Part shown: positions 20,823 to 31,083 of the stretch, in pieces | How positions within the stretch are numbered: the first letter of the stretch is position 1 | How the letters are laid out: every line of letters starts with the position of its first letter | Position numbers and translations under genes: made by a program | DNA from: JANQIV01 sp050117315 | GTDB lineage: Bacteria; Bacteroidota; Ignavibacteria; Ignavibacteriales; Melioribacteraceae | Assembly: GCA_050117315.1 (NCBI GenBank) | Contig: JASFMY010000001.1 | Location: 62,001 to 126,000, forward strand | Direction of reading: 5' to 3' | Length of the DNA stretch: 64,000 bases | The notes under the pieces: model-generated | Databases searched by the model: none | What the model was told of the DNA's origin: nothing | The model's input: only the letters and a program-made list of their open reading frames with translations

Positions 20823-20923
20823 TGGTAAAAATCAACTATGAATACTAACAAATAGTGCGAATAACGGGGAAAAACCATCTTTTCTCTTTACTTAATAATA
20901 ATTTCATTTACTTACACTTGTTG

Positions 20924-21017
20924 CAAATTGGTTTTGGGATTTAGTTTTTATTTCGAACTCACCTAAATCCTCTCTTAAAAAGAGAGGACTTTATGGCAAA
21001 ATCCCAAAACCAATTTG
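20924..21017. repeat. Nested inverted repeat in spacer
   Basis: A perfect 19-bp inverted repeat (CAAATTGGTTTTGGGATTT at 20924-20942 and its complement at 20999-21017) encloses a second hairpin at 20968-20988 (arms TCCTCTCTT and AAGAGAGGA). It lies downstream of the convergent-facing end of the 21173 gene and could act as a terminator or be a small non-autonomous element. The rest of the 20,169-21,172 spacer holds only the tandem repeat and the GC-rich palindrome. Confidence 0.75.
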
Positions 21018-21172
21018 GCTTGTGTATACATAATTATGGAAAATGTCTATTATCCGTCAAATGAAGTTATACTAACCCTCTTGTACGATAACTTTAAGAT
21101 TCAATTTTCAGAATCACCGGGATTTGCAGCAGAAAAAATTACGGTAACAACCGGTTTATGTATTGTTGATAA

Positions 21173-24004
21173 TTATTCTATCGATGAAGAAAAACTATAA
21201 TATCCCGATCCAATATTAATAACCGCTCTTCCGTTCTCATATTTAACTAATTTTATGTTACTGTCTTTTATTGACCTGTTGCTTTCCTTTATTGTTTCAA
21301 GTGATGATGCGGGTAAATATATTTGTGCCGTTGTATTACAAGGTATTTCTATTTCCCATGTAAAAGAGTTTTCATTACAATTCCAATTACTTACGATGCT
21401 TCCATAAGTTGACTCATAGGTTGTTTTTTGCCACTCTATTTTTTTTAATAAGTTCGGCTTAAGAATAAATTCCTTAAAACCGGGGGCATCTATTTTGGGT
21501 CTTATACCGGCAACTGTTTCATAGAAAAACGCGGCAAACGAAGCCTGCATAGGATGATTATGAGATTCATAACTTGATGGTCCTGTATCCTTATAACGTA
21601 ATATAGTTTCCGGCCAAGTAGTGAAGTCGCAAGAAATTATATATGCAAGACTTGGAAATGATGGAGTAGTTAACAATTTATACGCAATATCACCATATCC
21701 TAAATCGCAAAGAGAAGAATATATATAACGTTGTCCGTGAATACCTGTAGAAATGTGTTCGTCATGCTTTTCTTCTACATCATATACCAAACTATTTGTT
21801 AAAGATTCCAACTTATCGTTAGGTATTAAACCAAATTTATAAGCTAATACATCCGCAGTCTGACTTCCATAATGCCAATGTTCTGTGCCTTCAATTCTCT
21901 TGAGATAAGCTTTGTTGAAGTTTTCTTTTACGGACATCATTTTCTCTTCGCACCATTCGGCATATTGATTATCGTCGAATTTCTTTGCCATTATATTTAG
22001 AATATTCAGTGTTCTATAGAAAAAGGCAGTAGAAGAAAGTTCGGGCGGACATTCCATTCTTCCACCAGGGGGGCACCAATCACCATAACCATTCATAATA
22101 ATACCTTCGGGCGATTCATATCTCTCAACATATTTTATAAAATCTTTCATGTTAGGATAGAACTCTCTGAACACACTAATATCACCTTCATACAGATAAA
22201 GATAATATGGAATCAATACGATAGCCGCTCCCCAATCAACTCGAGCTTCCTGGCAAACCCGTCTACCCGGAGCAATATTAGCCGGTATTCCCGGTGTTGC
22301 TTTTTCACCTTTGTAAGTTTCACCTCCACGTCCTAGCTGACTCTTAATATCACGCATGTATTTGACATAAAACCTGAACATATCAAAATTAAAAAGGTCG
22401 GTTTCGGCTGTTGAATGGGCATCTCCCAACCATCCGCATTTTTCACGATGCGGACAATCTTCCGGAACACTATGAACGTTATTTAAAATCGTCCATAGAG
22501 AAATCTCTTGAATTTTATTCAATAATGAATCGGAACAGATAAATTCTCCTCTCACATCAAAAGAAGTGTGAACAGGAATACCAACAACGGTTTCATAATC
22601 CGGTTTTTGTGTAAGCCCCGAAATTTCAACAAACCGGAACCCGGCATAAGTAAAACGGGGCTCCCATTCTTCCCAATCGTTGCTTTTGCATATATATATA
22701 TTTGTTTGTTTTACACCTGTTGCCAAATGGCCGGTAGATGTAAAATCTAATTCATTGCCCTCAAAATTCAAATTCTCCGCAAATCTCATTTTTATTTCTT
22801 TGCCGGGACTTTCTTTAACACGTATCTTTACCCACCCGGCAATATTTTGACCTAGGTCTATAATCCATTTATCATCGTTTCCTTTAATTATTTTTGCCGG
22901 CGTAATGACTCCCCTCCTTTTAATCGGTGGAAGCATCTGTGAGCGTAGGCTATCGTTAGGTGACTTAACGATTGATGCGTTCAGCCATAAAGAATCATCA
23001 TAGCCGTTTTCATTCCACCCGTCTTTTTCAGAACGTGCATCGTATGTCTCACCCGCATAAACGTTATCATATTGAATTGCACCGCTTGATACTTTCCAGT
23101 CAGGGGAAGTAACAATGGAATCTATCACTCCGTTTTCATACTCTATCCATATTTTCGCTTTCACTCTGGGGCTATCATATTCAAGCCAATCAACAAAACC
23201 TATATTTTGACCATAAAAACCGTTGCCAAGCATAATCCCAAAAGTATTTCTTCCTTTATCAATTTTATCTGTTATGTCATAAGTTACATAAAGGGAAAAA
23301 ACATCGTAATTTGTCTGCCCGGGATCCAGTACATTTTCGCCGATTTTTTCCCCGTTAATATAAAGTTCGGAATACCCTAGTCCGCTTATATATCCCCATG
23401 CTTGTTTTATTTTTCTTTTAGCAATAAATTCTTTTCTTAATAAAGGAGAGACGTGAGTTTTTTTCATAACCGGTTTTTCGAGATCTTGAGTTTGAAATGG
23501 GCGAAAAACATACTCAGACGTACGATCGTCGTTTTCCATACCAATCCACTCTGCGCCTCTCCAATCTTCTTTACTTAATAATGACATCTGCCAAAATGCA
23601 ATATCAGACCATTCCGATTGGATATTATTTTTATCCCAAACACAAACCTTCCAATAATATCTTTTACGGGAACTTAACTTTTTCCCCGAATAAATAATCT
23701 GTGCATTATTTTCAGATTTGATCTTGCCGCTGTCCCACATGTCACCTAAATTATTATTAATTTTTTCAACGCTACTGGCTACTAATAGCCGATATGATGT
23801 TTGTTTTAGATTCCTTAATCCTTCTTTAGCCGCTTTTAATTTCCAACGAAGAACAGGTTGATTTATATCTATATTGACGGGATTTACAAGATATTCACAC
23901 CTAAGATCATACGACATTAAAGATGAACCTTTGTGATTTGTATTCTGTGCATTAAGATAAATGGAAAAAAATATTATTAATGCCATGGGTAAATATCTTT
24001 TCAT
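21173..24004 (-). CDS. Alpha-L-rhamnosidase, GH78
   Basis: About 943 residues. The signal peptide ends near 'IYLNAQ'; 'YDLRCEYLVNPVNIDINQPV' follows. The signature 'EDCPHREKCGWLGDAH' lies near residue 511. The second catalytic region reads 'FTTWPETILRY', a variant of the usual W-E-R/S pattern with Pro after Trp; the Glu is kept. The ATG at 24004 has a strong GGAAGGTGA site; an in-frame start three codons upstream has none. It is 103 bp downstream of the T9SS protein gene, with a hairpin between them. Confidence 0.9.
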   Translation of the reverse strand: MKRYLPMALIIFFSIYLNAQNTNHKGSSLMSYDLRCEYLVNPVNIDINQPVLRWKLKAAKEGLRNLKQTSYRLLVASSVEKINNNLGDMWDSGKIKSENNAQIIYSGKKLSSRKRYYWKVCVWDKNNIQSEWSDIAFWQMSLLSKEDWRGAEWIGMENDDRTSEYVFRPFQTQDLEKPVMKKTHVSPLLRKEFIAKRKIKQAWGYISGLGYSELYINGEKIGENVLDPGQTNYDVFSLYVTYDITDKIDKGRNTFGIMLGNGFYGQNIGFVDWLEYDSPRVKAKIWIEYENGVIDSIVTSPDWKVSSGAIQYDNVYAGETYDARSEKDGWNENGYDDSLWLNASIVKSPNDSLRSQMLPPIKRRGVITPAKIIKGNDDKWIIDLGQNIAGWVKIRVKESPGKEIKMRFAENLNFEGNELDFTSTGHLATGVKQTNIYICKSNDWEEWEPRFTYAGFRFVEISGLTQKPDYETVVGIPVHTSFDVRGEFICSDSLLNKIQEISLWTILNNVHSVPEDCPHREKCGWLGDAHSTAETDLFNFDMFRFYVKYMRDIKSQLGRGGETYKGEKATPGIPANIAPGRRVCQEARVDWGAAIVLIPYYLYLYEGDISVFREFYPNMKDFIKYVERYESPEGIIMNGYGDWCPPGGRMECPPELSSTAFFYRTLNILNIMAKKFDDNQYAEWCEEKMMSVKENFNKAYLKRIEGTEHWHYGSQTADVLAYKFGLIPNDKLESLTNSLVYDVEEKHDEHISTGIHGQRYIYSSLCDLGYGDIAYKLLTTPSFPSLAYIISCDFTTWPETILRYKDTGPSSYESHNHPMQASFAAFFYETVAGIRPKIDAPGFKEFILKPNLLKKIEWQKTTYESTYGSIVSNWNCNENSFTWEIEIPCNTTAQIYLPASSLETIKESNRSIKDSNIKLVKYENGRAVINIGSGYYSFSSSIE

Positions 24005-24030
24005 AAAAATCACCTTCCTTTATTATTATA

Positions 24031-24068
24031 TGTAATTAGCCAGCATTTTATATTGCCGGCTAATTACA
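24031..24068 (-). terminator. Hairpin downstream of the T9SS protein gene
   Basis: Perfect 11-bp arms (TGTAATTAGCC / GGCTAATTACA) with further partial pairing inside, located 40 bp after the stop of the 24108-25835 gene and 27 bp before the GH78 start at 24004. There is no long T-tract after it on the minus strand, so it may be a processing or attenuating stem rather than a classical terminator. Confidence 0.5.
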
Positions 24069-24107
24069 AATTTCATTTTCACTTTTGTTTATTTAATTCA
24101 TTTGCGG

Positions 24108-25835
24108 TTATTTAACCAACATCATTTTCTTAGTAACGTTAAATTCACCTGCGGTTATATTATAGAAGTAGAGACCACTACTTAAATTAGCAGCATTGAA
24201 ATCAACAGAATAGCTACCGGTATTTAATTGTTCATTTACTAATTGCGCAACTTCCTGACCAAGAACGTTATATACCTTTAATGTTACTTCGGAGCTCTGA
24301 GGAATAGAGAATTTAATAGTTGTTGAAGGATTAAACGGATTAGGATAATTTTGAGCTAATTCAAAATCCGCAGGAACAGTATTATCGTAAACGTTGTCAA
24401 CACCGGTCAAAACTAACGGATCTTCACTTAAAGATAAAATATGTCCTTCTATTTGCTCCCTGTTTGCTTCATAAGTAGCCTTTGCTTCCGGGAACCAGTT
24501 TAAGTCGCCAAGCGGCAACCCTGCACTTGAAGCTGTTAATAGCTCCGAATTAGTATAAACGCCGTTAAATCTTGGCCAAGCCGATGGATATTCTGAAGGA
24601 TCAACATCTGCATCTACATCCCAATGCCACTTAGGAAGTGCATCAGCGTCTGCTGCCGGTCCACTCCAGCAGTGTTGAATTGACATAGGTAATGTCCATG
24701 TTGCAAAACCTTCTGATTTAGCATAAATACTATCATCTTCCCATCCCGGATCAACATCTTCTATGTAATTACCGAATTTGTAGTACGGCCAATTCACATC
24801 ATCTGCAAACATTGCAGCTTCCCTATTGGAATCGGCATGCTCAGAAGTATAAGCTAGAGGCATTAAATAAGCACGGGCAGAATCATTATCAATACCGTAT
24901 TGAACTATATCTTTGAATCCCTGAGAAGTATATTGCAAATTCCACTCTACAAAACATACGCGGGATGAAGGCAACGTCTCATTGCTAAGAGTATCCGATA
25001 AAACAAGACCATGAATCATCTGTGTTGGTGTCATACCATCCGGGAAAGAAGCAGTCCATGAATAATTCCATAATTGAGTATTGAAATCAAAGAATATGTT
25101 GTTGGTTAAGTAGTATTCTTTTTCACAGAACGCCCAATCCAATTGACTCTTGTGATGAATGATTGTATTGTGATTGATCCAAACAAATTGGTGTTGATTA
25201 GTCCAATCACCGCTAATGAAACCTGTTCCAGTTGAAACAAAAGTATTGTTTTCAAGAACAAATGAAACCCATCCGTTAGCGTTATTATTTACAAAAACGT
25301 GTCCGTCATTTGGATTGGTCATGTGACCGTGTCTTAAAACCAAACAGTTTGTAAAAAATGCGCTTGGGGCATCTCCACTGGTCGTATACAAATATCCAGT
25401 TCCAACCGGATCAATAGTACAACTATCAACTGTAAGAGTACTACTTGTTGATTGTGAAAATACCTGTGTACCAGTCTGACCAAGTAAATCTTGATTAGCT
25501 ATAAATACATTTTTAATAGTGAGATCACCTATAACACTAAACATATTGCCAAAAACACTTCCGTCATTTGCCGACCCGGTTTGAAGAATTGCCGGCATAC
25601 CATCTCCGGGACTTTCACCTATTATTTGAAGAGCAAACCCATCGTTTTCAATAATCGCATTTAAGCCATACCATTGCCCTGCCTGCAGTTGGTAGATCTT
25701 GTCGCCTTGGTATTGAGTTATTGCATCGTTAAGAGTACCGTACCCCGGGTCAACAGCTAAAACATCTTGTGCTTGTGTTTTTAGAAAAAAAACCAAAACA
25801 AATAAAAGAATAGATAGAGATAATGACTTTTTCAT
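24108..25835 (-). CDS. Secreted beta-helix protein with T9SS type A sorting domain
   Basis: 575 residues. The signal peptide ends at 'KTQAQ'. The body has repeated Asn-rich short strands ('LTIKNVFIANQD', 'FVLENNTFVST', 'VWINHNTIIHHK', 'YYLTNNIFFDF') typical of right-handed parallel beta-helix proteins such as polysaccharide lyases. The last 80 or so residues are a Por-type C-terminal sorting domain: 'ELAQNYPNPFNPSTTIKFS', 'VTLKVYNVLGQEVA', 'SGLYFYNITAGEF', 'KKMMLVK'. It is therefore exported through type IX secretion to the cell surface. CAGGAGGATGATTT precedes the ATG. Substrate binding or cleavage is possible but no catalytic site is recognised. Confidence 0.85.
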   Translation of the reverse strand: MKKSLSLSILLFVLVFFLKTQAQDVLAVDPGYGTLNDAITQYQGDKIYQLQAGQWYGLNAIIENDGFALQIIGESPGDGMPAILQTGSANDGSVFGNMFSVIGDLTIKNVFIANQDLLGQTGTQVFSQSTSSTLTVDSCTIDPVGTGYLYTTSGDAPSAFFTNCLVLRHGHMTNPNDGHVFVNNNANGWVSFVLENNTFVSTGTGFISGDWTNQHQFVWINHNTIIHHKSQLDWAFCEKEYYLTNNIFFDFNTQLWNYSWTASFPDGMTPTQMIHGLVLSDTLSNETLPSSRVCFVEWNLQYTSQGFKDIVQYGIDNDSARAYLMPLAYTSEHADSNREAAMFADDVNWPYYKFGNYIEDVDPGWEDDSIYAKSEGFATWTLPMSIQHCWSGPAADADALPKWHWDVDADVDPSEYPSAWPRFNGVYTNSELLTASSAGLPLGDLNWFPEAKATYEANREQIEGHILSLSEDPLVLTGVDNVYDNTVPADFELAQNYPNPFNPSTTIKFSIPQSSEVTLKVYNVLGQEVAQLVNEQLNTGSYSVDFNAANLSSGLYFYNITAGEFNVTKKMMLVK

Positions 25836-25853
25836 AAATCATCCTCCTGATTG

Positions 25854-25869
25854 TTAGTTAGTTAGTTAG
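25854..25869. repeat. GTTA tetranucleotide repeat in 5' leader
   Basis: Four contiguous GTTA units, with more scattered GTTA/AGTTA units to about 25890, lie just upstream of the Shine-Dalgarno sequence of the T9SS protein gene. Slippage in such a leader could alter spacing, but four copies is short. Confidence 0.6.
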
Positions 25870-26041
25870 TTATGGTTGTTAAGTTAGTTAATTTTTAATG
25901 GAAGACACACTTGTAAAACATCTTCCACTTTAGCCGAAACGAGATAAGAAATATTTTATTACTATAATTAAACTGATAGTTAGTTTTCTCCAAATATGAA
26001 ATTAATTAAAGCAACGAATACTACCTTCAGAAGTTTAACAT

Positions 26042-27628
26042 TTATCGAGATTTATAGAACTGATTAATAACATCAATCGGCCGACCTTTGAACCCGGGTT
26101 CTTGGGTATCACTAGGGAATTGACCATCGGAATAACTATAAATACGACTCAATTCCTCAAAAGATAGTTCTACTCCAGGATCTTCAAAATAATCAAGCCA
26201 TTTCCGAGTAAGTCTTTCCATCTCTTTTTGTAAAGAAGCAACACTCTTTTCTCCATATAGATTCTTAAGTTGGTACGGGTCATCCTGTCTATCATAAAGA
26301 ACTTTAATCGGAAAACTTTTCATAGTTAATTTCCCGTTATTCCCATGAGCAAAATGTTTTACAGTTCCAAATCCATATGTATAACGTCGAGTACAAACTC
26401 CTCTCCATGCAGGATTATGGAAAAACAGCGGCACCGAGTCAACAACATCATCTTTCCGATTTATTATTGCAGAAGACAAATCTTGCCCCTGCACGGTACC
26501 GGGTATATTTAATCCCATAAATCCGAGAATTGTCGGCATAATATCCATCGGATTTACCAATAATTGGCTCGATGAATTCTGTTGAATATGATCCGGAAAG
26601 CGCATTAATAAAGGTACTCTTACCGAAGTATCTTCCGGATGATTTTTGGGAATTGCATAGTTATAAGAATGTAAATTATCACCATGATCCGAGGTATATA
26701 CTACTATTGTATTTTTATCCAGACCTTTATCACGTAATTTTTTCATCAACCATCCAAATGCCGTATCAATGCCGCTTATCATACCATAATAACCTTGATA
26801 AGCTTCCCGTACATGGGGAATATCCTCAACACTCGGACGAAGATGAATTTTGTCGGGATCATAAAGATTCAATAACTCCGGTATAGTATTGTATTTGTAA
26901 ACCAATGAATCTTCATGAATACCGTCGTCATGCGGCGGATGCCAGGAAACAAATAAAGCAAAAGGATCTTTGGACTCAGGTGAGCATTCATCTAGAAATT
27001 GAAAAGCTTGTTTTGTTTGCCCATAAACTTCCCATTCATTAAACAATACTTTTTCACCGTTTTCATTCCAATAATAACATTCATCCGTTTGATTAAAATT
27101 GACCGTACAATTATTGGAAAGGAATATCTCATCAAATCCATAACGCATATCCCCGGCAGGTATCGGTCTATTTCTGTCCCCGCCAAATAAGTGCCATTTA
27201 CCAATATACCCCGTCTTATAACCTGCATCTTTCAAAACATGCCCAAAGTATTTACCGTTATTAGCCAAAAGAGGGACATCATTATCAATAGTTCCATTAT
27301 ATAAGCAATGTTGTCCACTCATCAACATACCGCGATATGGTGTACAAACAGGAGACGACGAAATACAATGTTCAAATTTCACTCCTTCTTTAGCAAAATT
27401 ATCCAAGTTGGGTGTAAGAATATCTCTATTACCGTAGCAGCCCATTATATCACGGGAATGTTGATCTGAAAAAACAAATAACAAGTTTGGTTTTTTCTTC
27501 TTAACAATCCGGTCTAATAATGCCTTGTTAGGTTTAGCGCCTAACGCCGGTATCATACATGATAAGGCTGTTGCTCCTGTTAGTTTACAAAATTGTCTTC
27601 TGCTAAATTCTATTTTATTTTTAGACAT
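26042..27628 (-). CDS. Secreted sulfatase (formylglycine-dependent, S1-type)
   Basis: Hydrolyses sulfate esters. The core motif 'CTPYRGMLMSG' near residue 92 matches C-X-P-X-R, where the Cys is converted to formylglycine. Metal-site blocks 'LLFVFSDQHSRDIMG' and 'VVYTSDHGDN' and the 'FVSWHPPHDD' segment are intact. The N-terminus has a twin-arginine-like signal ('SRRQFCKLTGATAL'), suggesting folded export. I start at the ATG at 27628, which has a GGAG site. It needs a maturase encoded elsewhere. It lies between the TonB receptor and the T9SS protein, suggesting a sulfated glycan as the target. Confidence 0.92.
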   Translation of the reverse strand: MSKNKIEFSRRQFCKLTGATALSCMIPALGAKPNKALLDRIVKKKKPNLLFVFSDQHSRDIMGCYGNRDILTPNLDNFAKEGVKFEHCISSSPVCTPYRGMLMSGQHCLYNGTIDNDVPLLANNGKYFGHVLKDAGYKTGYIGKWHLFGGDRNRPIPAGDMRYGFDEIFLSNNCTVNFNQTDECYYWNENGEKVLFNEWEVYGQTKQAFQFLDECSPESKDPFALFVSWHPPHDDGIHEDSLVYKYNTIPELLNLYDPDKIHLRPSVEDIPHVREAYQGYYGMISGIDTAFGWLMKKLRDKGLDKNTIVVYTSDHGDNLHSYNYAIPKNHPEDTSVRVPLLMRFPDHIQQNSSSQLLVNPMDIMPTILGFMGLNIPGTVQGQDLSSAIINRKDDVVDSVPLFFHNPAWRGVCTRRYTYGFGTVKHFAHGNNGKLTMKSFPIKVLYDRQDDPYQLKNLYGEKSVASLQKEMERLTRKWLDYFEDPGVELSFEELSRIYSYSDGQFPSDTQEPGFKGRPIDVINQFYKSR

Positions 27629-27747
27629 GAAATCGTCTCCATTTGTGCATGCCTTAATTCCATACACTGTATGAAAGAAACGCCCAGTTCATCCGCAATA
27701 CTTTAATTGAAATAAGACAGGCAGTTTTTCATAATGTTCGTTATGAG

Positions 27748-30723
27748 TTAGAATTTATACCGGAATCCCAGATCCATTTTCCACCCGTAACTTTCCAAGT
27801 ATGTGGGCCGAGAATCCGCTTTAGGATATGATTCTTCCATTACATTATTAATATTAGACCAGTTGTATAAAACATCGAGCCCTTCGATCGGTAATTTCTG
27901 GGCTATCGAAAGGTCCCATCTTGAATATCTGCTTTTGTAAGTATCTAATTCTTCCATGGTCGAAACACCCGTAAGCTGCCGGCCGTAAGTCTGGTGGCTG
28001 AGCCACATATTTAATCCTTTGTAGTTAAAACCTAAGCTCACGTTTACTAAATCCTCAGGTTGGTTAAGCATCGCTTCACTTCTGGATGTATCAACACGAA
28101 CAGTACCGTAAATCGGGCGTCCGGTACTGCCTGTTCCGATCTGGACTGTTTCAACTGAAGATTCGGGATATTCTGTTTCAGTATCTATATATGAATAGTT
28201 AACATTCAATGAAAAGTAATTAAACGGTTCCGGCAAATACCAGAAATGAGTCTGCCATTCCAATTCAAATCCCTGTACATGAACATCAAAATCCATATTA
28301 ACGGGTTGTGTCACTGTTACGGTAGCCAGCGAATCAAATCCTTCGATTACAGGATCGCTGGAAAGACGTTTGTAACTACGATCCCAAATTTTGTCTTCAA
28401 CTGTTTTATAAAATCCGTTTAATGATATCAAACCGATTGTATTATTATAAACCGCGAATTGAAGATCAAAGTTAGTCCATTTTTCAGGTTCTAACTCAGG
28501 ATTACCGGCAGTATAAAACTGACTATACCCGTTATCCCAATACAAGTACGGCGAAATATCGTCGTAATTCGGGCGGGATAAAGTCTTAGTAAATGCAAAG
28601 TGTATATGTCCCCAATCGGTTGGTTGAAATCTTAAGTGAATCATCGGGAAAAAGAATTCGTTAGTTCTAGTCACTGTTGTGTCATAATACGGCGGTTCTT
28701 GTGAAGCAAGTGTAATTACCTGGTATTCAGCAGCGTTTAACTCATTGTCTAATTTTTCATATCTTACACCCGGTAAAAACATAATCATTTTACCGAAATT
28801 AATTTCCGACATCAAATATGTTGCATAATAATCTTCTTTAATATGCTGGTCGTTAATTCTGCTGGCATCCCAATCCGGGTAATAACCAACTTTACGTCTT
28901 TCACCAAAAACAGGATTCCAAACATCATATCCCTGGCTTAAATAATAATCGGATTTTTGATCCCACCAGTCGAAAAGTGTATTTAACCTATCCATATTAG
29001 GATACCACCCGAAATTATAGTCACCATCTAAAAAGTCATCAATATAATAATCATCAAATCCCATAGCCGTAACATTTGAACCGTTTTGTTCTACCCAGTC
29101 CAGATCTTCTACAGCCAAATCTGCTAACACCGTATTTTGAACCACGGATTGACTGTAAGAGTTATAGTCTCTTTCTCTTTTCTTGTGTTTATATTTTACT
29201 CCCATTTTTACATAACCACTTACATCGTTCGTCAATTTGAAGAGATATTTCATATTATAATAAAGATTAAGATCTTCTTCTTTAAGAAAATCAGTCGTAT
29301 AGCCCATTGAACTTAACCAAGTATTCATAAGATTTTCTGTTGTGGCTTCATCATTAGAAAGATTAATGATTTTGCTGGGGTCAAGCGATCTGTATGCTTG
29401 GGTCGTGTACTCTTCGTCAAAACCGGTGGAATTGTCAAATGTCCATGATCTTGATTCCGGAGTTTTACCTTTTGTTTGAGAATACGCAATACCGTAATCA
29501 ATTTCAAAAAGGTCCAATTCATGCTCACCGGTTAATGACGATGAAAATAATTCGCTTAAACTTTCGTCATTTTGATTTATGCCATAAGAAATAGTTCTTG
29601 ATCCGGGAGTAAATCCTTTATTAATACCCGTATAATCCGATTCGCTGTGTGAGTAAAAACCATACAGCATAAACTTTGATCTTTTGGAAGCTTTATAATC
29701 CAACACAAGAGTTCCCGCATGTTTATTAAGTATTCTATCGACATCGTTTAATGAAGCCGTGGCTAAATACAATTGTTCATACTCTCCTTCACCGGCAGTA
29801 TTCGACTCAATTGAATATGATCCGCCCATTGTTTGAGTGCTGTTATTGACTCTTTCCATATTAAAACTGGCAGAAACACCTAACTTTTCATCAAAAAAAC
29901 GATCGCTGAGATTGACATTTATTTTATAATTTTTCAACTCATCATTCTGGTGGTTATATCCCATATAAGCCATAATCTCCGAATGTAAACCGGCCGGAGC
30001 TTCTCGGAGCTTTAACTCAACTGTTCCGCCAACAGAATTCGCATCCATATCAGCCGTTAAAGCTTTATAGACTTCAACCCCTTGTAAAACATATTGTGAT
30101 AAGCCGGAAATTCCCGTACTACGATCACTCGTACTTGTAGACGGAAGCGTAACGCCATTAATTGATATTGTATTATATTTAGCCTCAAGTCCGCGAATAA
30201 CTAGTCCTTGTCCTTCACCACCGCTCCTAGATACTACAATTCCAGGTAAACGCCCTAAAGCTTCGGCAGCATTAGCATCCGGATTCTCCTGGAGTCTGTC
30301 TGAGGCCACAACGTTTTTTACAGTATTAGATTGAACTTGCTGGTTAATGGCATTCATTTGCCCTTCTGCCTGAGCAGTAACTACAACCTCTCCTTCTTGA
30401 ATTGAAGCATGTGATAACATTATATCTCCAATTTCAATAGTCTTACCGGGCAACATTTCCACCACTTCATATTTGCTCTCATAACCTACATAAGAAATCT
30501 CCAGCATAACTTCGCCGGCTTCAACATTCCTTAGAAAGAAATTACCTTCTATATCCGTCGCTGTCCCAATAGTTGTTCCCAGTACTATTACATTAGCAAA
30601 AGGTAATTCCGAACCGTCTCCCTGAGAAATAACATGACCCCTTATGTTTCCCTTGCCGTTCTGCGCAAGTAACATCAAGGGAAAAAACAAAAGCAAAATA
30701 AAAACATAATGTTTGGTACTCAT
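27748..30723 (-). CDS. TonB-dependent receptor
   Basis: 991-residue outer-membrane transporter for oligosaccharides. A signal peptide ending 'LLAQ' is followed by a carboxypeptidase-regulatory-like domain (residues about 24-105, 'GNIRGHVISQGDGSELPFAN'), a plug domain ('NAAEALGRLPGIVVSRSGG', 'LVIRGLEAKYNTISINGV') and a beta-barrel ending in aromatic 'LGFRYKF'. No SusD-like partner is encoded nearby, so it resembles the stand-alone TonB receptors used for glycans. An AAGG site precedes the ATG. rhaM lies 42 bp upstream in the same orientation, tying the receptor to rhamnose uptake. Confidence 0.93.
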   Translation of the reverse strand: MSTKHYVFILLLFFPLMLLAQNGKGNIRGHVISQGDGSELPFANVIVLGTTIGTATDIEGNFFLRNVEAGEVMLEISYVGYESKYEVVEMLPGKTIEIGDIMLSHASIQEGEVVVTAQAEGQMNAINQQVQSNTVKNVVASDRLQENPDANAAEALGRLPGIVVSRSGGEGQGLVIRGLEAKYNTISINGVTLPSTSTSDRSTGISGLSQYVLQGVEVYKALTADMDANSVGGTVELKLREAPAGLHSEIMAYMGYNHQNDELKNYKINVNLSDRFFDEKLGVSASFNMERVNNSTQTMGGSYSIESNTAGEGEYEQLYLATASLNDVDRILNKHAGTLVLDYKASKRSKFMLYGFYSHSESDYTGINKGFTPGSRTISYGINQNDESLSELFSSSLTGEHELDLFEIDYGIAYSQTKGKTPESRSWTFDNSTGFDEEYTTQAYRSLDPSKIINLSNDEATTENLMNTWLSSMGYTTDFLKEEDLNLYYNMKYLFKLTNDVSGYVKMGVKYKHKKRERDYNSYSQSVVQNTVLADLAVEDLDWVEQNGSNVTAMGFDDYYIDDFLDGDYNFGWYPNMDRLNTLFDWWDQKSDYYLSQGYDVWNPVFGERRKVGYYPDWDASRINDQHIKEDYYATYLMSEINFGKMIMFLPGVRYEKLDNELNAAEYQVITLASQEPPYYDTTVTRTNEFFFPMIHLRFQPTDWGHIHFAFTKTLSRPNYDDISPYLYWDNGYSQFYTAGNPELEPEKWTNFDLQFAVYNNTIGLISLNGFYKTVEDKIWDRSYKRLSSDPVIEGFDSLATVTVTQPVNMDFDVHVQGFELEWQTHFWYLPEPFNYFSLNVNYSYIDTETEYPESSVETVQIGTGSTGRPIYGTVRVDTSRSEAMLNQPEDLVNVSLGFNYKGLNMWLSHQTYGRQLTGVSTMEELDTYKSRYSRWDLSIAQKLPIEGLDVLYNWSNINNVMEESYPKADSRPTYLESYGWKMDLGFRYKF

Positions 30724-30765
30724 AATAATTAACCTTCTATTGTTAGAAAATTCACTTCATCTCTG

Positions 30766-31083
30766 TTAATCCATATGGAATACTTTTTCCAAAGGTATGG
30801 AAATGGGAGAATTATCAGGATTTGTTTCCATAACATCGGCCATGTATTTCCACCATCTTTGAACTATGGGCTTATCTCCCAAATCTTGTGAAGAAGAATC
30901 ACCATCTTGATACTGAACAGCATATAAAGTATTGGTTTCTTCATCCAAAAAAATTGTATAATCCCTTACTCCTGCTTTACTTAATAATTCTTTCAGCTCA
31001 GGCCATATAGCGTTATGCCTTTTGGTATACTCTTCTTTACAACCCGGGTTAAGTTTCATTTTGAAAGCAAATTTTTGCATCAT
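30766..31083 (-). CDS. rhaM: L-rhamnose mutarotase
   Basis: Interconverts the alpha and beta anomers of L-rhamnose. 105 residues, the family's normal length. 'FAFKMKLNPGCKEEYTKRHN', 'WPELKELLSKAGVRDYTIFL', 'NTLYAVQY' and 'QRWWKYMADVMETNPDNSP' are the family signature, including the catalytic His and the paired Trp. AAGGAGG precedes two adjacent ATGs (31083, 31080). The TonB receptor gene follows 42 bp downstream, so the pair is probably one transcript. Confidence 0.96.
   Translation of the reverse strand: MMQKFAFKMKLNPGCKEEYTKRHNAIWPELKELLSKAGVRDYTIFLDEETNTLYAVQYQDGDSSSQDLGDKPIVQRWWKYMADVMETNPDNSPISIPLEKVFHMD

Noticed and set aside
20542..20840. Plus-strand Lys/Arg-rich frame through the 21-bp repeats, resembling histone-H1-like tails.
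   Set aside because: No usable start codon or ribosome-binding site; openness follows from the repeat length.
21015..21200. 61-codon plus-strand frame ending inside the 3' end of the GH78 gene.
   Set aside because: No ribosome-binding site, starts within the inverted repeat, overlaps a certain gene, and no recognisable family.
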